This document shows, one piece after another, positions 15,390-23,759 of a stretch of DNA of 64,000 bases. The stretch lies in NCBI GenBank assembly GCA_965276665.1, contig OZ255620.1, positions 4,092,001-4,156,000 of the forward strand, in the 5' to 3' direction. The position numbers were made by a program, and so were the translations under genes. The notes under the pieces are model-generated. The model was not told the DNA's origin, did no database searches, and saw nothing but the letters and a program-made list of their open reading frames with translations. The stretch is from CAWGJC01 sp965276665 (GTDB lineage: Bacteria > Pseudomonadota > Alphaproteobacteria > Acetobacterales > Acetobacteraceae). Within the stretch, counting starts at the first letter, position 1. Every line of letters starts with the position of its first letter.

Positions 15390-16784
15390 TCAATCCCGCA
15401 AATCAGCTCCTTCGGGCCAGCGAGGGGGATCGGTTCCGAGAGGAACGGCGGGGCGGGCGAAGCGCGGGGGTGTGGCGGCGAGGCGCGCCGCGTGGCGGAT
15501 CGCGGTCAGGCGACCGAACCCGGAGCGTGACTTCTCCAGCAGATCGGCGATGGTGTCCTGTATGGGATCTGGCGCGCCCATGCCGTCCGGCTGGCGGGGC
15601 AAGGCGCGCAGCCACTGTGCGGTGCGTGTCAGGGAGACTTGGACCAGCCAGCTTCCGCCTTCCAGGGCGCGGCGGTGCAAGGCGGCCATCGTGCCGAAGG
15701 CGAGCAGCGTGCCGGTGGCATGATCGAGCGCCTGCGCGGGCAGCGGGCGCGGGGTCGCGCTGCCCACCGCCTCGGCTTCGGCGAGGTTGAAGCCGCTCGC
15801 CGTCTGCACGAGCGAGTCGAACCCGCGCCGCGCGGCCCAAGGGCCCGCCTCTCCATAGGCCGAGAGCGAGGCATAGACGATGCCGGGCCGCAGCCGCGCC
15901 GCCTCCGCCGGGCCGAAACCCGTCGCCGTAAGGCCGCCGGGCCGATAGCCCTGCAGGAACACATCCGCCCCGGCCAGCAACTCGGCGAGCGCCGCTCGCC
16001 CGGCAGGCGCGCGCAGATCGATCTGCGCGGAGAGCTTTCCGCGACCCGTGTCGATGACGAGCGACGGAATCGACGGCAGATGCGGCGCCGTCACCAGCAT
16101 CACCGTCGCGCCATGCGCCGCCAGAATGCGGCCGCAGACCGGCCCGGCGATCACTCGCGTGAGATCGAGCACGCGAAGGCCGCCGAGCGGCCGATCCGCC
16201 GGGCGAAGCGCCTTCCGCGAGGCGTCGCCGATCCGCCGGATCTCGATCAGCGGCAGGCTCGCCACGGCGCGCGACTGCGGATGCGCATCCCATTCGGCAA
16301 AAGACCGCAACGCCGTAACGCAGAGACCAGCCTCCGCCGCCTCCGTTTCGAACGCGACCGCCTCCCGCCGGGCGAGCGTCGCGGCCACTGCCTCGCGCTC
16401 GCCGGCACAGCCGAGCAGGCGCAGCACGCCATCGCGGTGGTGAGGAAAATTCGTGTGCAGCCGCACCCAGCCATCGGCGGTGCGATAGAGCCCGGCGATC
16501 GGGTCCCATGGATCCGGTGGCGGAGCGCCGTCGATGCGGAAATAGCGCTCCGAGCGGAATTCGGCCGCGGCGTGGCGCATGTCGACGCTGACCGCCTGTG
16601 GCGGTCCGCCGCGCTGCTGCCAGAGCGCGGCCGCCGCCAATCCCGCCACGGCGATCGTCGCTTGCGCCGCGAGGCCGATGGAGAAGCTGGAGGGGAGGGC
16701 CGGTTCCGCACCGGTCAGAAGGAGTTGGTCGAGCGCCGCCGCCGGCATCGCCGCGCCGTGCCAGAGGGCGGCGACCGCCTTCAT
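15390..16784 (-). CDS. CoA transferase family III (CaiB/BaiF) protein
   Basis: 464 residues. A central segment carries the family signature: Leu-Gly-Gly-Leu-Arg-Val-Leu-Asp-Leu-Thr-Arg-Val-Ile-Ala-Gly-Pro near 200, followed by Gly-Ala-x-Val-Met-Leu-Val, an Ile-Asp-x-Gly-Arg-Gly-Lys segment, and Gln-Gly-Tyr-Arg-Pro-Gly; later Val-Tyr-Ala-Ser-Leu-Ser-Ala-Tyr-Gly. Family III enzymes move CoA between carboxylates via an aspartyl-CoA intermediate. The N-terminal 190 residues form a second lobe of the same kind, so this is the two-lobed long form. The start at 16784 directly abuts the gmhA stop. Substrate unknown. Confidence 0.85.
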   Translation of the reverse strand: MKAVAALWHGAAMPAAALDQLLLTGAEPALPSSFSIGLAAQATIAVAGLAAAALWQQRGGPPQAVSVDMRHAAAEFRSERYFRIDGAPPPDPWDPIAGLYRTADGWVRLHTNFPHHRDGVLRLLGCAGEREAVAATLARREAVAFETEAAEAGLCVTALRSFAEWDAHPQSRAVASLPLIEIRRIGDASRKALRPADRPLGGLRVLDLTRVIAGPVCGRILAAHGATVMLVTAPHLPSIPSLVIDTGRGKLSAQIDLRAPAGRAALAELLAGADVFLQGYRPGGLTATGFGPAEAARLRPGIVYASLSAYGEAGPWAARRGFDSLVQTASGFNLAEAEAVGSATPRPLPAQALDHATGTLLAFGTMAALHRRALEGGSWLVQVSLTRTAQWLRALPRQPDGMGAPDPIQDTIADLLEKSRSGFGRLTAIRHAARLAATPPRFARPAVPLGTDPPRWPEGADLRD

Positions 16785-17375
16785 CTAGGGACCGGCAAGG
16801 TCGGGAAACATCGCGCGCTCGACGAGGCCGCAGAAGATATGCGCGGCGGTGATATGGATCTGCTGAATGATCCAGGTCACCGTCGAGGGCGCGCGCAGCA
16901 GCATGTCGCAGCATCCCGTCATCGGATTTTCCGCCGCACCGGTGAAGCCGAGCGTCACGATGCCGGTCGTCCGCGCCGCCTCGAGCGCACGCAGCACGTT
17001 GCGCGAGCGGCCCGAGGTGGAGATGCCGAGGAACACGTCGCCGCGTCGCCCGATCCCGATCACCTGCCGTTCGAACACAGTCTCATAGCCGTAATCATTC
17101 GCCGCCGCGGTGAGCACCGAGGTGTCGGTGGTGAGCGCGATCGCCGGCAAGGGCATATGATCGAACAGCAGGCGGGAGACGAACTCGCCGACGATATGCT
17201 GCGCGTCGGCAGCACTGCCGCCATTCCCGGCGACCAGCAACTTGCCACCATTCTGCATCGCCCGCACCGTCGCCGCAGCCATCGCCTCGAGCGAGGCGAG
17301 CGCGACCGCATCGCCGGCGAAGGCGTCGAGCGCCGCGCGGGATTCCGCGAGATAGGCGGTCAGGAACGCGTCCAT
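16785..17375 (-). CDS. gmhA: Sedoheptulose-7-phosphate isomerase (GmhA)
   Basis: 196 residues, SIS fold. It converts sedoheptulose 7-phosphate to D-glycero-D-manno-heptose 7-phosphate for the lipopolysaccharide core. Signature blocks are Gly-Asn-Gly-Gly-Ser-Ala-Ala-Asp-Ala-Gln-His near 50-60 (the His and nearby Glu in Gly-Glu-Phe serve metal and catalysis), Thr-Asp-Thr-Ser-Val-Leu-Thr-Ala, and Asn-Asp-Tyr-Gly-Tyr. Placement between an Lrp regulator and a CoA transferase rather than with hldE is unusual. DiaA is a paralogue, but the heptose-specific blocks favour GmhA. Confidence 0.88.
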   Translation of the reverse strand: MDAFLTAYLAESRAALDAFAGDAVALASLEAMAAATVRAMQNGGKLLVAGNGGSAADAQHIVGEFVSRLLFDHMPLPAIALTTDTSVLTAAANDYGYETVFERQVIGIGRRGDVFLGISTSGRSRNVLRALEAARTTGIVTLGFTGAAENPMTGCCDMLLRAPSTVTWIIQQIHITAAHIFCGLVERAMFPDLAGP

Positions 17376-17398
17376 GCGCGATCCATAGCCCCGGGCAC

Positions 17399-17860
17399 TC
17401 AGACCGGCAACGGGGCCTGCTTCATGCGCTCCAGCGCGAACCGGCTGGTTACGTTGCGGAGCGGCACCGCGCCGATGAGCTTCTGATAGAACGCGTCATA
17501 GGCCGGCAAGTCCGGCAGCACGACATGCAGCAGGTAATCCATGTCGCCGCTCATGCGCCAGGCCTGCACGATCTCCGGCATTTCGGCCACCACGGCGGCG
17601 AACCGGCCGAGCCATTCGGCGGAGTGATCATGCGTCTCGAGCGCGACGAAGACCGAGACCGGCAGCCCCACGCGCCCGGCGTCCAGCACCGCCACCCGTC
17701 CGGTGATCACGCCCGCCTGCTCCATCCGCCGGATGCGCTTCCAGCACGGGGTCTGCGTCAGCCCGACCTCGCGCGCGATATCGGCGAGCGAGAGCGAGGC
17801 ATCCCGCGTCAGCAGGCGCAGGATGCGCCGGTCCGTCGCATCGAGTTCCACCGTCACCAT
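17399..17860 (-). CDS. Lrp/AsnC family transcriptional regulator
   Basis: About 153 residues from ATG 17860 (a further in-frame ATG at 17875 adds five). The HTH (Asp-x-x-Asp-Arg-Arg-Ile-Leu-Arg-Leu-Leu, then Leu-Thr-Gln-Thr-Pro-Cys-Trp-Lys-Arg-Ile) occupies the first 55 residues, followed by the RAM ligand domain with Val-Gln-Ala-Trp-Arg-Met-Ser-Gly-Asp-Met-Asp-Tyr-Leu. It starts 41 bases after the cysI stop in the same direction, so it may belong to the sulfur operon transcript, though its ligand is likely an amino acid such as cysteine, which would fit. The regulatory role is inferred. Confidence 0.88.
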   Translation of the reverse strand: MVTVELDATDRRILRLLTRDASLSLADIAREVGLTQTPCWKRIRRMEQAGVITGRVAVLDAGRVGLPVSVFVALETHDHSAEWLGRFAAVVAEMPEIVQAWRMSGDMDYLLHVVLPDLPAYDAFYQKLIGAVPLRNVTSRFALERMKQAPLPV

Positions 17861-17901
17861 GCCGCTCCCTCCCATGTGGGGGAGATTAGCAGCCCGCAGC
17901 G

Positions 17902-19593
17902 TCAGGCGGCGACATCGGCGTGGAACTGATTGCCGGCCAGCGTCGCCCGGATCACGCCGGCACGGATCAGGAAGTCCGAGAAATGCTCGTCCGGGTTCCG
18001 CCCCACGCTGTAATCGGCGAAGAGCGGCGACAGCGCGGCGATGATCTCGTCATGCTTGATGTCGCTGCGATAGAGCTTGTTGAGACGCGTGCCGTTGAAC
18101 GCGCCGCCGAGATAGAGATTGTAGACGCCGGGATTGCGGCCGACGAGCCCGATCTCGGCGAGATAGGGCCGCGCGCAGCCATTCGGGCAGCCGGTCATGC
18201 GGATGGTGATCGCATCCATACCGAGCCCCACGCGGTCGAGCTCCGCCTCGAGCGCGGTGACGAGATCGGGCAGATATCGCTCGCTCTCCGCCAGCGCCAG
18301 CCCGCAGGTCGGCAGCGCCACGCAGGCCATCGCATTGGCGCGCAGGGCGCCGGGCGGCGCGTCGAGCCCGTATTCGGCGAGCAGCGCCTCGATCGCCGGC
18401 TTCCGCGTCTCCGGCACGCCGGCGATGACCAGGTTCTGGTTGGAGGTGAGAATGAAGTCACCCTCATGCGCCTCCGCCACCGCATGCAGCCCGGAGAGCA
18501 GGCGTCGCGCGCCGACATCGTGCACGCGGCCATTCTCGACGAACACGCAGCAATGCCAGCTGCCATCATCGCCTTTCGTCCAGCCGAGCGCGTCGCCCGA
18601 ACCGGCGAGCCGATATTCCCGCGCCGGCGCAAGCGAATAGCCGAGCCGCGTATCGAGCTCCTGCCGGAAATGCGCGAGGCCGACGCGCTCGATCGTGTAT
18701 TTCAGCCTGGCATGCTTGCGGTCGCCCCGATCGCCCCAGTCGCGCTGGATCGTCACCACCTGTTCCGCAATCCCGATCGCCTGGTCGGGCGTACAGAAGC
18801 CGATCACGTCGCCGGTGCGCGGGAAAGTGTCGGGCTCGCCATGCGTCATCCCCATCCCGCCGCCGACCACGACGTTCCAGCCGACGAGGATGCCATTCTC
18901 CTCGATGGCGATCAGGCCGAGGTCATGCGCGAAGACATCGACGTCGTTCTGCGGCGGCACCGCGATCGCGATCTTGAATTTGCGCGGGAGATAGGTGCGG
19001 CCGAGGATCGGCTCGTCCTCCGCGTCGCCACCGCTCACGCGTTCGCCGTCGAGCCAGATCTCGTGATAAGCGCGCGAATGCGGCAGAAGATGCTCGCTGA
19101 TGCGCCGCCCGAGCGAGGCCGCTTGCGCATGGATCGCGCTTTGCGCCGGATTGGCGGTGGCGATGACGTTGCGGTTGACGTCGCCGCACGCCGCGAAGGT
19201 GTCGAGCATCGCGTCGTTGATCGCCTGGATCGCCGGCTTGAGATTGCTCTTGATGACGCCGTGGAACTGGATCGTCTGCCGCGTCGTCAGGCGCAGCGTG
19301 CCGTTGCCGCGCTCGAGCGCGATGCGCTCCATCGCGAGATACTGCTCGGTGCTCATCACTCCGCCGGGCACGCGGAGCCGTGCCATGAACATGTAGGCGC
19401 GCTCCATCTTCTTCTTCGCGCGCTCGGGCCGCAGGTCGCGGTCGTCCTGCTGATAGATGCCGTGGAACTTGGTGAGCTGCGTGTCGTCCTCGGCGATGGC
19501 GCCGGTGACGGGTTGCGCAAGCCCATCGGCGATCGTGCCGCGCAGAAAGTCGCTGCGTTCCTTGATGCCCTCGTTGGCGGATGGCTTGGTCAT
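17902..19593 (-). CDS. cysI: Sulfite reductase hemoprotein, beta subunit
   Basis: 563 residues. It reduces sulfite to sulfide with siroheme and a 4Fe-4S cluster, taking electrons from CysJ. The cluster cysteines are visible as Cys-Val-Ala-Leu-Pro-Thr-Cys near 421-427 and Gly-Cys-Pro-Asn-Gly-Cys near 466-471, and the siroheme-contacting segment Thr-Thr-Arg-Gln-Thr-Ile-Gln lies near 95. Its ATG overlaps the cysH stop by four bases (19590-19593). Length matches CysI (about 570). It is the last reductase gene of the operon, and its siroheme is supplied by the two upstream siroheme genes. Confidence 0.95.
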   Translation of the reverse strand: MTKPSANEGIKERSDFLRGTIADGLAQPVTGAIAEDDTQLTKFHGIYQQDDRDLRPERAKKKMERAYMFMARLRVPGGVMSTEQYLAMERIALERGNGTLRLTTRQTIQFHGVIKSNLKPAIQAINDAMLDTFAACGDVNRNVIATANPAQSAIHAQAASLGRRISEHLLPHSRAYHEIWLDGERVSGGDAEDEPILGRTYLPRKFKIAIAVPPQNDVDVFAHDLGLIAIEENGILVGWNVVVGGGMGMTHGEPDTFPRTGDVIGFCTPDQAIGIAEQVVTIQRDWGDRGDRKHARLKYTIERVGLAHFRQELDTRLGYSLAPAREYRLAGSGDALGWTKGDDGSWHCCVFVENGRVHDVGARRLLSGLHAVAEAHEGDFILTSNQNLVIAGVPETRKPAIEALLAEYGLDAPPGALRANAMACVALPTCGLALAESERYLPDLVTALEAELDRVGLGMDAITIRMTGCPNGCARPYLAEIGLVGRNPGVYNLYLGGAFNGTRLNKLYRSDIKHDEIIAALSPLFADYSVGRNPDEHFSDFLIRAGVIRATLAGNQFHADVAA

Positions 19594-20279
19594 GCTCTCT
19601 GCTCCAGCTTGGTGGGCGCCATATGGATGCCGCACTCGGTCTTGCCGTGTCCGACCCAGCGCCCGGCGCGCGAATCCGCGCCCGCGCCGACGGCACGCGT
19701 GCAGGTCGCGCAGCCGATCGAGGCGTAGCCGTGCGCCTGCAACGGATGGCGCGGCAGCGCATGCGCCGCGAAATAGCGTTCGATCGCCGCTTCGTCCCAG
19801 AATGCCAGCGGGTTGATCTTCACCCGTCCGTCCGGTCCGTCCTCGATCGGCGCGAGGTTCTGCCGGTGCGCGGTCTGGTGCCGCTTGCGCCCGGTGATCC
19901 AGGCGTCGAAACCCTGGAGCGCGGCGTCGAGCGGCTCGACCTTGCGCTGCCAGCAGCAGGAATCCGGATCCTGGCGCCACAGCGTGCCGGCGGGATCGAA
20001 CTCGGCGATCCGCGCCGGTTCCGGCCGCGCGCTCCGCACATCGGTGAGGCCGAGACGCGCGACCAGCGTGTCGCGATAAGAGAGCGTCTCGGGAAACAGC
20101 TTGCCGGTATCGAGCAGGATCACCGGCAGGTGGCGATCGATGCGCGACGCCATGTGCAGCAGCACCGCGCTCTCCGCCCCGAAGGAGGAGACAAGCGCGA
20201 TGCGGCCCGTGAACCGCGCGAGCGCATCGCGCAGAGTGGCTTGCGCATCGGCTTCCGCGCCGATCGTGTCGAGCGGCAT
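19590..20279 (-). CDS. cysH: Adenylyl-sulfate (APS) reductase
   Basis: 229 residues. It reduces activated sulfate to sulfite with thioredoxin. The P-loop-like Ser-Ser-Phe-Gly-Ala-Glu-Ser-Ala-Val lies near 35, Leu-Asp-Thr-Gly-Lys-Leu-Phe-Pro-Glu-Thr near 62, and the catalytic Cys in Glu-Cys-Gly-Ile-His near 216. Paired cysteines Cys-Cys near 105 and Cys-Ala-Thr-Cys near 191 are the 4Fe-4S ligands that mark APS rather than PAPS reductases, so no APS kinase would be needed. The start ATG overlaps the cysJ stop (20279-20281). A longer upstream frame is an artefact of the overlap with cysJ. Confidence 0.94.
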   Translation of the reverse strand: MPLDTIGAEADAQATLRDALARFTGRIALVSSFGAESAVLLHMASRIDRHLPVILLDTGKLFPETLSYRDTLVARLGLTDVRSARPEPARIAEFDPAGTLWRQDPDSCCWQRKVEPLDAALQGFDAWITGRKRHQTAHRQNLAPIEDGPDGRVKINPLAFWDEAAIERYFAAHALPRHPLQAHGYASIGCATCTRAVGAGADSRAGRWVGHGKTECGIHMAPTKLEQRA

Positions 20280-22033
20280 CAGTAGACGTCCCGCAGGTAA
20301 CGGCCGGATTTCACCATGTCGCGCAGCACGCCCTCGGCCTGCGCGGCATTGCTGCCCGATTGCTCGGCGATGATGCGGATCAGGGTCGCGTGCACGTCCT
20401 TCGCCATGCCCTTGGCGTCGCCGCAGACATAGATGCGCGCGCCGTCCTGCAGCCAGGCATGCAGCTCGGCACGCTTCTCCCACATGCGGTCCTGCACATA
20501 GACCTTGCCCATCTGGTCGCGCGAGAACGCGACATCCATGCGCGTGAGCACGCCGTCCTTCAGCCAATCCTGCCATTCGAGCTGATACAGGAAATCATGC
20601 GTGAAGCGGCGCGCACCGAAGAACAACCAGCTGCGGCGCTTCGCACCGGTCGCCTCGCTCTCCTGCATGAAGGCGCGGAATGGCGCGACGCCGGTGCCCG
20701 GGCCGATCATGATGATCGGCGTCTCGGCGGTCTCCGGCAGGCGGAAATGCCGGTTGGCCTGGACATAGACGGGCAAGCTGTCGCCGACGCGCCGGCGCGC
20801 CGCCACATCGCCGGACGCGACACCGTGCCGCGCCCGTCCGTGGCTGTCCCAGGCGACCTCGCCGATCAGCAGATGCGCCTCGTCCCCCGCCAGCTTCCGG
20901 CTCGAGGCGGCGGAATAGAGGCGGGGCGCCAGCGGCCGCAGCAATCCCGCCAGCTCCTCTGCGGCGAGCGTGCGCGGCGCGGCGTGCAGCAGATCGACCA
21001 GTTGCCGCCCATGGATGAATTCGGCCGATCGCGTGGCATCCTGCGCGATCGCGGCGAGGCCGGCATCCTCGGCCAGCGCCGCGTAGGCAGCGATCTGCGG
21101 CTGGTTCAGCGTGGTGATGTCGAGCGTCGTGGTCAGCGCGGCGCGCAGCGTGTCGTCGCCGGCGAGGCCGGCGGCGTCCAGCACGTCGGCGACCATCGCC
21201 GGGTCGTTGGTCGGCACGAAACCGAGCGAATCGCCGGGCTCGTATGCAAGCCCGCTCCCCTCAAGCGAGAGTTCGAGATGCCAGGTGTGGATGTCGGACC
21301 GGCTGCTGTTCAGGTCGGTGCGCGCGGTGATCTCGGCGTCGAACGGATGGGCGCGCGTCCATGTCGCCTCGCCGCCGGTCGGACGCATGAAGTCGACATG
21401 GATGATCGACGCGCCCGCCTTGGTGCCGATCTCGCGCAGCGTGGTGCCGATCCAGGCCTTGGCCGGCGTCTCATAATCGAGGTCGCACTCCTCGCGCGGC
21501 GCGATGCGGGTGGCGCCGAGCGCCGCTAGCCGCTCGTCGATCAGGCGCCCGGTCTCGCAGAATTTCGCGTAGGCCCGGTCGCCGAGCGCGAGGACCGAGA
21601 AGCGCAGCCCGTCGAGGCGTGGCGCGTCTTCCGCCATCAGCGCTGCCATGAACGCCTCCGCGCGCTGCGGCGCGTCCCCTTCGCCCCACGTGCTGGCGAT
21701 CACCATCAGGTCGCCGGCGCGCGCGATCTCCTCGGGCGAGGTGTCCGCCATGTCGAGCACGCGCGGCGCCAGGCCGAGCCGCGCCGCTTCCTTGCGCGCG
21801 GCCAGCGCGAGCGCCTCGGCATTGCCGGATTCCGTGGCATACAAAATGGTCAGTGCGGCCTTGCGCGCGGGCGGCGCGGCGGCCGCCTCCGCCGGATGCC
21901 CGTGCGCCGCGGCAAATCCCGCGACATAGCCGCTGAGCCAGGTCCGCTGTTCGGCCGTGCTGCCGTCGAGCAGCCGGTGCAGCTCTTCCATCTGGTCCGC
22001 CGCGAAGGGCGAGGAGGCGGGCTGAGTTGCCAT
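20279..22033 (-). CDS. cysJ: Sulfite reductase flavoprotein, alpha subunit
   Basis: 584 residues, NADPH-dependent electron donor to CysI. Domains in order: flavodoxin-like FMN domain from about 62 (Ile-Leu-Tyr-Ala-Thr-Glu-Ser-Gly-Asn), connecting and FAD domain with Arg-Leu-Tyr-Ser-Ala-Ala-Ser near 370, and NADP-binding part with Gly-Pro-Gly-Thr-Gly-Val-Ala-Pro-Phe near 443 and Tyr-Val-Cys-Gly-Asp-Ala near 543, ending Gly-Arg-Tyr-Leu-Arg-Asp-Val-Tyr as in the CysJ family. It begins 9 bases after cobA. The order siroheme synthesis-cysJ-cysH-cysI makes the operon self-sufficient for sulfate reduction after activation. Confidence 0.94.
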   Translation of the reverse strand: MATQPASSPFAADQMEELHRLLDGSTAEQRTWLSGYVAGFAAAHGHPAEAAAAPPARKAALTILYATESGNAEALALAARKEAARLGLAPRVLDMADTSPEEIARAGDLMVIASTWGEGDAPQRAEAFMAALMAEDAPRLDGLRFSVLALGDRAYAKFCETGRLIDERLAALGATRIAPREECDLDYETPAKAWIGTTLREIGTKAGASIIHVDFMRPTGGEATWTRAHPFDAEITARTDLNSSRSDIHTWHLELSLEGSGLAYEPGDSLGFVPTNDPAMVADVLDAAGLAGDDTLRAALTTTLDITTLNQPQIAAYAALAEDAGLAAIAQDATRSAEFIHGRQLVDLLHAAPRTLAAEELAGLLRPLAPRLYSAASSRKLAGDEAHLLIGEVAWDSHGRARHGVASGDVAARRRVGDSLPVYVQANRHFRLPETAETPIIMIGPGTGVAPFRAFMQESEATGAKRRSWLFFGARRFTHDFLYQLEWQDWLKDGVLTRMDVAFSRDQMGKVYVQDRMWEKRAELHAWLQDGARIYVCGDAKGMAKDVHATLIRIIAEQSGSNAAQAEGVLRDMVKSGRYLRDVY

Positions 22034-22042
22034 GAGGACTTC

Positions 22043-22867
22043 CTAGGAGCTTTGCCGGGCCGGAACCGGCCGGAGTGTCATCGGGGCGATCTCGCCTGCG
22101 AGTCTGTCGAGGAGGCCGATGGTTGGACCGATGACGAGGAGGGTGGGGGCGGTGAGGGGCAGCTCGGCGGCGGCCTGCGCGGCGGTGGCGAGGGTTGCGG
22201 CGCGGACGCGCTGGCGGGGCGTGGTGGCGTCGCTGACAAAGGCGACCGGCGTGTCCGCGGGCTTGCCGGCGGCGATCAGCCCGGCGGCGATCGCGGCCGT
22301 CTGGCGGAGGCCCATGTAGAAGACGAGCGTGTCGGCGCCGCGCGCGAGGGCGGCGAGGTCGAGATCGGCGGGCAGGCCGCCATCGGCGTCATGGCCGGTC
22401 GCGAAGGCGACGCTGCGGGCCAGCGTGCGGTGGGTGAGGGGGATGCCGGCGGACGCGGTGCCGCCGAGCCCGGCGCTGATGCCTGGCACGATGCGGAATG
22501 GCAGGCCGGCGGCGGCGAGCGCCATCGCCTCCTCGCCGCCGCGGCCGAAGACGAGCGGGTCGCCGCCCTTGAGGCGGAGCACGCGCAGCCCCTGGCGGGC
22601 GAGGGCGACGAGGCGGGCATTGATGCGAAGCTGGGGCGTGCGGACGCCGCCGGCGCGCTTGCCGACGGGGATGCGGGCGCCGGCGGCGAGGTCGAGGATC
22701 TCGGGCGCGATCAGCGCGTCATGCAGCACGACATCGGCGGTGGCGAGCGCGTGCAGGGCATGCAGGGTGAGCAGGCCCGGATCGCCCGGCCCCGCCCCCA
22801 CCAGCCAGACCGACCCCGGCGCAAACTCCGCCGGAACCAGGCGCGACAGCAGATCGGCGGCATTCAT
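22043..22867 (-). CDS. cobA: Uroporphyrinogen-III C-methyltransferase (SUMT)
   Basis: 274 residues. It methylates uroporphyrinogen III twice with S-adenosylmethionine to precorrin-2, the branch point to siroheme and cobalamin. It has Val-Gly-Ala-Gly-Pro-Gly-Asp-Pro-Gly-Leu-Leu-Thr near 27, the Gly-Lys-Arg segment after it, Leu-Lys-Gly-Gly-Asp-Pro-Leu-Val-Phe-Gly-Arg-Gly near 102 and Gly-Ile-Ser-Ala near 130. The ATG at 22867 overlaps the upstream stop (22864-22866). In many bacteria this activity is fused to the next enzyme in CysG; here the two are separate genes. Confidence 0.93.
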   Translation of the reverse strand: MNAADLLSRLVPAEFAPGSVWLVGAGPGDPGLLTLHALHALATADVVLHDALIAPEILDLAAGARIPVGKRAGGVRTPQLRINARLVALARQGLRVLRLKGGDPLVFGRGGEEAMALAAAGLPFRIVPGISAGLGGTASAGIPLTHRTLARSVAFATGHDADGGLPADLDLAALARGADTLVFYMGLRQTAAIAAGLIAAGKPADTPVAFVSDATTPRQRVRAATLATAAQAAAELPLTAPTLLVIGPTIGLLDRLAGEIAPMTLRPVPARQSS

Positions 22868-23394
22868 CGCAGCCATCCCGCCTGATCGAGTGTCGCATCG
22901 GTGCGCCGGGCCAGCTCGGCTATCGGCTCGCCGTCCCGCTTCCAGCCCAGACGCCGCGCGCCGAGTTCGGCAAGGCGATCACCCCATTCCGGCCCATATT
23001 CCGCGGCCAGCCGCGCGCGGATGCGTCCGGCCAGCCCGGGGCTCTGCCCATTGGTGGAAACGGTCAGCAGCAGATCGCCGCGCCGCACCTGCGCGACGTT
23101 GTGGAACCCGCATTGCGCACGCCGGTCCTCGACATTGACTAGCACGCGATGCGCCCGGGCGATTTCCGCCAAGGCAAACGCCTCATCATCGGGCAAGCCG
23201 ACGATCCACAGCACGTCGACCGCATCGAGAGCGGCACCGTCCGGCATCGCCCGATTCTCGATGCCCGTTTCATCGGAGAAGAACACAGGATCCGCCCCGC
23301 CCTCGCGCAACGCGGCGAGGCGGTTATGGGCAAGAACCCCCCGACCGGCGACGGCCAGGCGAAGCTGCGTGGGATCAAGCGCGATGGGAATCAT
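22864..23394 (-). CDS. Precorrin-2 dehydrogenase / sirohydrochlorin ferrochelatase (Met8/CysG N-domain type)
   Basis: 176 residues. It oxidises precorrin-2 to sirohydrochlorin and inserts iron to give siroheme for CysI. It starts Ile-Pro-Ile-Ala-Leu-Asp and has a Rossmann motif Val-Ala-Gly-Arg-Gly-Val-Leu-Ala near 15, Val-Asn-Val-Glu-Asp near 96, and Thr-Val-Ser-Thr-Asn-Gly-Gln-Ser-Pro-Gly-Leu-Ala near 120, the last being typical of the CysG N-terminal module. It is the first gene of the sulfur operon; the promoter should lie in the 130 bases before it, an AT-richer stretch. Confidence 0.9.
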   Translation of the reverse strand: MIPIALDPTQLRLAVAGRGVLAHNRLAALREGGADPVFFSDETGIENRAMPDGAALDAVDVLWIVGLPDDEAFALAEIARAHRVLVNVEDRRAQCGFHNVAQVRRGDLLLTVSTNGQSPGLAGRIRARLAAEYGPEWGDRLAELGARRLGWKRDGEPIAELARRTDATLDQAGWLR

Positions 23395-23532
23395 GCGACG
23401 GCTCTGTGCATCCGAGCCTTAAAGAGAATTTCTTTTCGTCTCAGCGCAAGATCATCGCCAAATTAAAAACGTCCTCGTCATTTTTTGACGGTTGCGAGAG
23501 AAAGATACTCTAATGAGTAGTCGGATGAGAAA

Positions 23533-23753
23533 GCCAGGGGCGCTGCCCCTGACCCCGCTGGGGCGACGTCCCCCAGACCCCGATTCCTGGCGCTTCGTGT
23601 TATGGCCGCCGTCGCTTGTTGTGTTTCGAGGATCTTTGGTGCGCTTCGCGCGAGGCGCAATCACATCCGGCCTCTCCCGAACCCGGCGCAACGCGCCACC
23701 CGGGTTCCAGGGGCTTTCGCCCTTGGCGGGATCCAGGGGCAGAGCCCCTGGCC
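23533..23753. repeat. Pair of inverted REP-like GC-rich palindromic repeats
   Basis: Copy 1 (23533-23590) reads GCCAGGGGCGCTGCCCCTG... then a GGGG(C)GACGTCCCCC palindrome; copy 2 (23698-23753) is a diverged version on the opposite strand, each with internal hairpins. Repeats of this Gly/Cys-rich type are widespread between genes in Acetobacteraceae. They enclose about 107 bases without a gene. Lying between the helicase stop (minus strand, 23760) and the sulfur-operon promoter, they may end or stabilise the helicase transcript. Confidence 0.65.
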
Positions 23754-23759
23754 TTACAC

